Below, piece by piece: positions 5,639-6,416 of a stretch of DNA of 6,416 nt. Position 1 is the first letter of the stretch, and each line of letters starts with the position of its first letter. The DNA comes from Methanobacteriota archaeon (GTDB taxonomy: Archaea > Thermoplasmatota > Poseidoniia > Poseidoniales > Poseidoniaceae), in the NCBI GenBank assembly GCA_002723635.1, contig PBMM01000027.1, forward strand, positions 1 to 6,416, in the 5' to 3' direction. Under the pieces are notes generated by a model. That model was not told the origin of the DNA and did not search any database. It saw only the letters and a list, made by a program, of their open reading frames with translations. The position numbers and the translations under genes are program-made.

Positions 5639-6416
5639 GTGTCGAGGATTGAGGACATCGGCGCCTCCGGCAGCGACCTTCTGCTGGTCGTGGAAGCGCA
5701 AGGCCCCATGGCGGGAGCCCCCATCGTGCTGTTCTCGGTGCTTCTTCTGTTGCAAGGCCACCGACGATTGCCTGTGACGGCGTTCGCGATTGGCGCCGCA
5801 GCGGGATACGTCCTCGCGCCAAACATGCTGGAACTTCTCCTTTCGGTCGGCATCGAATCACCCCTCGACACCGCGCAAAGCCAAGTCGCCTGTGCTGCAT
5901 TGATTGGCGTCATCATGGTCTCCGTCGCCCAAGCAAGCCTACGCATGATGGCTGGTCTGATGGCGTTCATTGGTATCACAGCCGGCGTGCAGGCCCTCTA
6001 CGTACAAGGAATCGACATTGAACAGGGCGAAATCATTCCCATCATTGCCGCCCTTGTCACGTGGTATTTCACCCGCTCCGTCCGTCGAATTCTGCCCACG
6101 ATTGCTGCAGCAGCAGTCGGCTCCGTCGGTTTGCTTGTGGGCGTATTCATCCTGCTGGAGATGCCGGTGCTGACGCTCCATCCTGGAGCGTCCACCACGA
6201 TTTGGTTCGCCATCCCCATCGCCGGACTGAGCTTCGTCTACCAACACCGGGCCGCGAAGAAACGTGCTGCAAAGAAAGAACTTGAGGGCCTGATGAAGGA
6301 CCCGTCCATGAAGAACTTGAGCGATGCGCAAAAGCGCGAGCGGGCCCTCGAAGTGCAGCAACGGCTCAAGTCGGGTCGGAAGATCAGCGGCGGTGGCAAG
6401 GTCGGCGGGAAAGGAA
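5639..6416 (+). CDS. Polytopic membrane protein of unknown function, basic C-terminal tail, partial (right edge)
   Basis: The frame is open from 5552 to the window end. From the GTG at 5639 it gives 259 residues without a stop. Six or seven hydrophobic segments can be seen, near 24-39, 45-70, 82-98, 101-122, 130-147, 151-173 and 185-201, rich in Ala, Gly, Ile and Val. The tail from about residue 202 is hydrophilic and basic (HRAAKKRAAKKELEG, then a KGGGK-like glycine/lysine stretch near the edge) and is probably cytoplasmic and partly helical. I do not recognise the family and see no catalytic motif. Start is uncertain: GTG 5639, GTG 5690 and ATG 5708 are all in frame; the last would begin directly in the first helix and has AAGG a few bases upstream. 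It follows the EF-hand gene by 123 bp in the same direction, so co-transcription is possible. GC-ending codons dominate, unlike that gene. Confidence 0.7.
   Translation, partial: MSRIEDIGASGSDLLLVVEAQGPMAGAPIVLFSVLLLLQGHRRLPVTAFAIGAAAGYVLAPNMLELLLSVGIESPLDTAQSQVACAALIGVIMVSVAQASLRMMAGLMAFIGITAGVQALYVQGIDIEQGEIIPIIAALVTWYFTRSVRRILPTIAAAAVGSVGLLVGVFILLEMPVLTLHPGASTTIWFAIPIAGLSFVYQHRAAKKRAAKKELEGLMKDPSMKNLSDAQKRERALEVQQRLKSGRKISGGGKVGGKG

Noticed and set aside
5481..6361. Minus-strand open frames of 120-140 codons opposite the last membrane protein
   Set aside because: The plus-strand frame gives a clear run of membrane segments to the window end. The minus-strand peptides are low-complexity Arg/Ser/Pro sequences without motifs.
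1..6416. Search for CRISPR arrays, tRNAs, rRNAs, transposases and terminal repeats
   Set aside because: No regularly spaced direct repeats, cloverleaf-like segments, rRNA-like sequence or transposase motifs were seen on either strand by eye.

Overview
The window reads as a piece of a marine planktonic prokaryote genome. My best guess is a Marine Group II-type euryarchaeon (Candidatus Poseidoniia). This is inference only, drawn from the overall feel of the proteins, AT-rich TATA-like elements just ahead of start codons, weak or absent Shine-Dalgarno sites and the compact layout. No rRNA, tRNA or taxonomic marker gene is present, so a bacterial origin is not excluded.

Layout, left to right. 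(1) Minus strand, 1-1108: an acyl-CoA dehydrogenase of the isovaleryl-CoA dehydrogenase type, whose C-terminal end is cut off by the window edge. (2) Minus strand, 1203-1853: a short TauD-like Fe(II)/2-oxoglutarate dioxygenase, 94 bp upstream of the dehydrogenase in the same orientation. (3) Plus strand, 1856-2296: a small WHxHxL (GRDP-like/DUF1399-type) protein ending in four cysteines spaced every fourth residue; its start codon is only 2 bp from that of the dioxygenase, facing the other way. (4) Minus strand, 2361-3461: a sterol desaturase/fatty acid hydroxylase family membrane di-iron enzyme, convergent with (3). (5) Plus strand, 3653-5515: a 620-residue membrane protein with a 7TM-sensor-like region of about nine predicted helices, then a cytoplasmic tail in which two canonical EF-hands lie between two copies of a duplicated 50-residue helical unit. 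(6) Plus strand, about 5639 to the end: a polytopic membrane protein of unknown function with a basic tail, cut by the right edge.

The first four genes fit oxidative metabolism in general: acyl-CoA oxidation, hydroxylation by an Fe/2OG enzyme and hydroxylation or desaturation of a lipid. Nothing in the sequence proves that they form one pathway. Genes 5 and 6 are a membrane pair of which the first probably senses or responds to calcium. The parts most worth following up are the divergent dioxygenase/Cys-tail pair (2+3) and the 9TM/EF-hand protein with the duplicated helical unit (5). No CRISPR array, insertion sequence, tRNA or rRNA was seen. No stretch longer than 300 bases lacks a gene.
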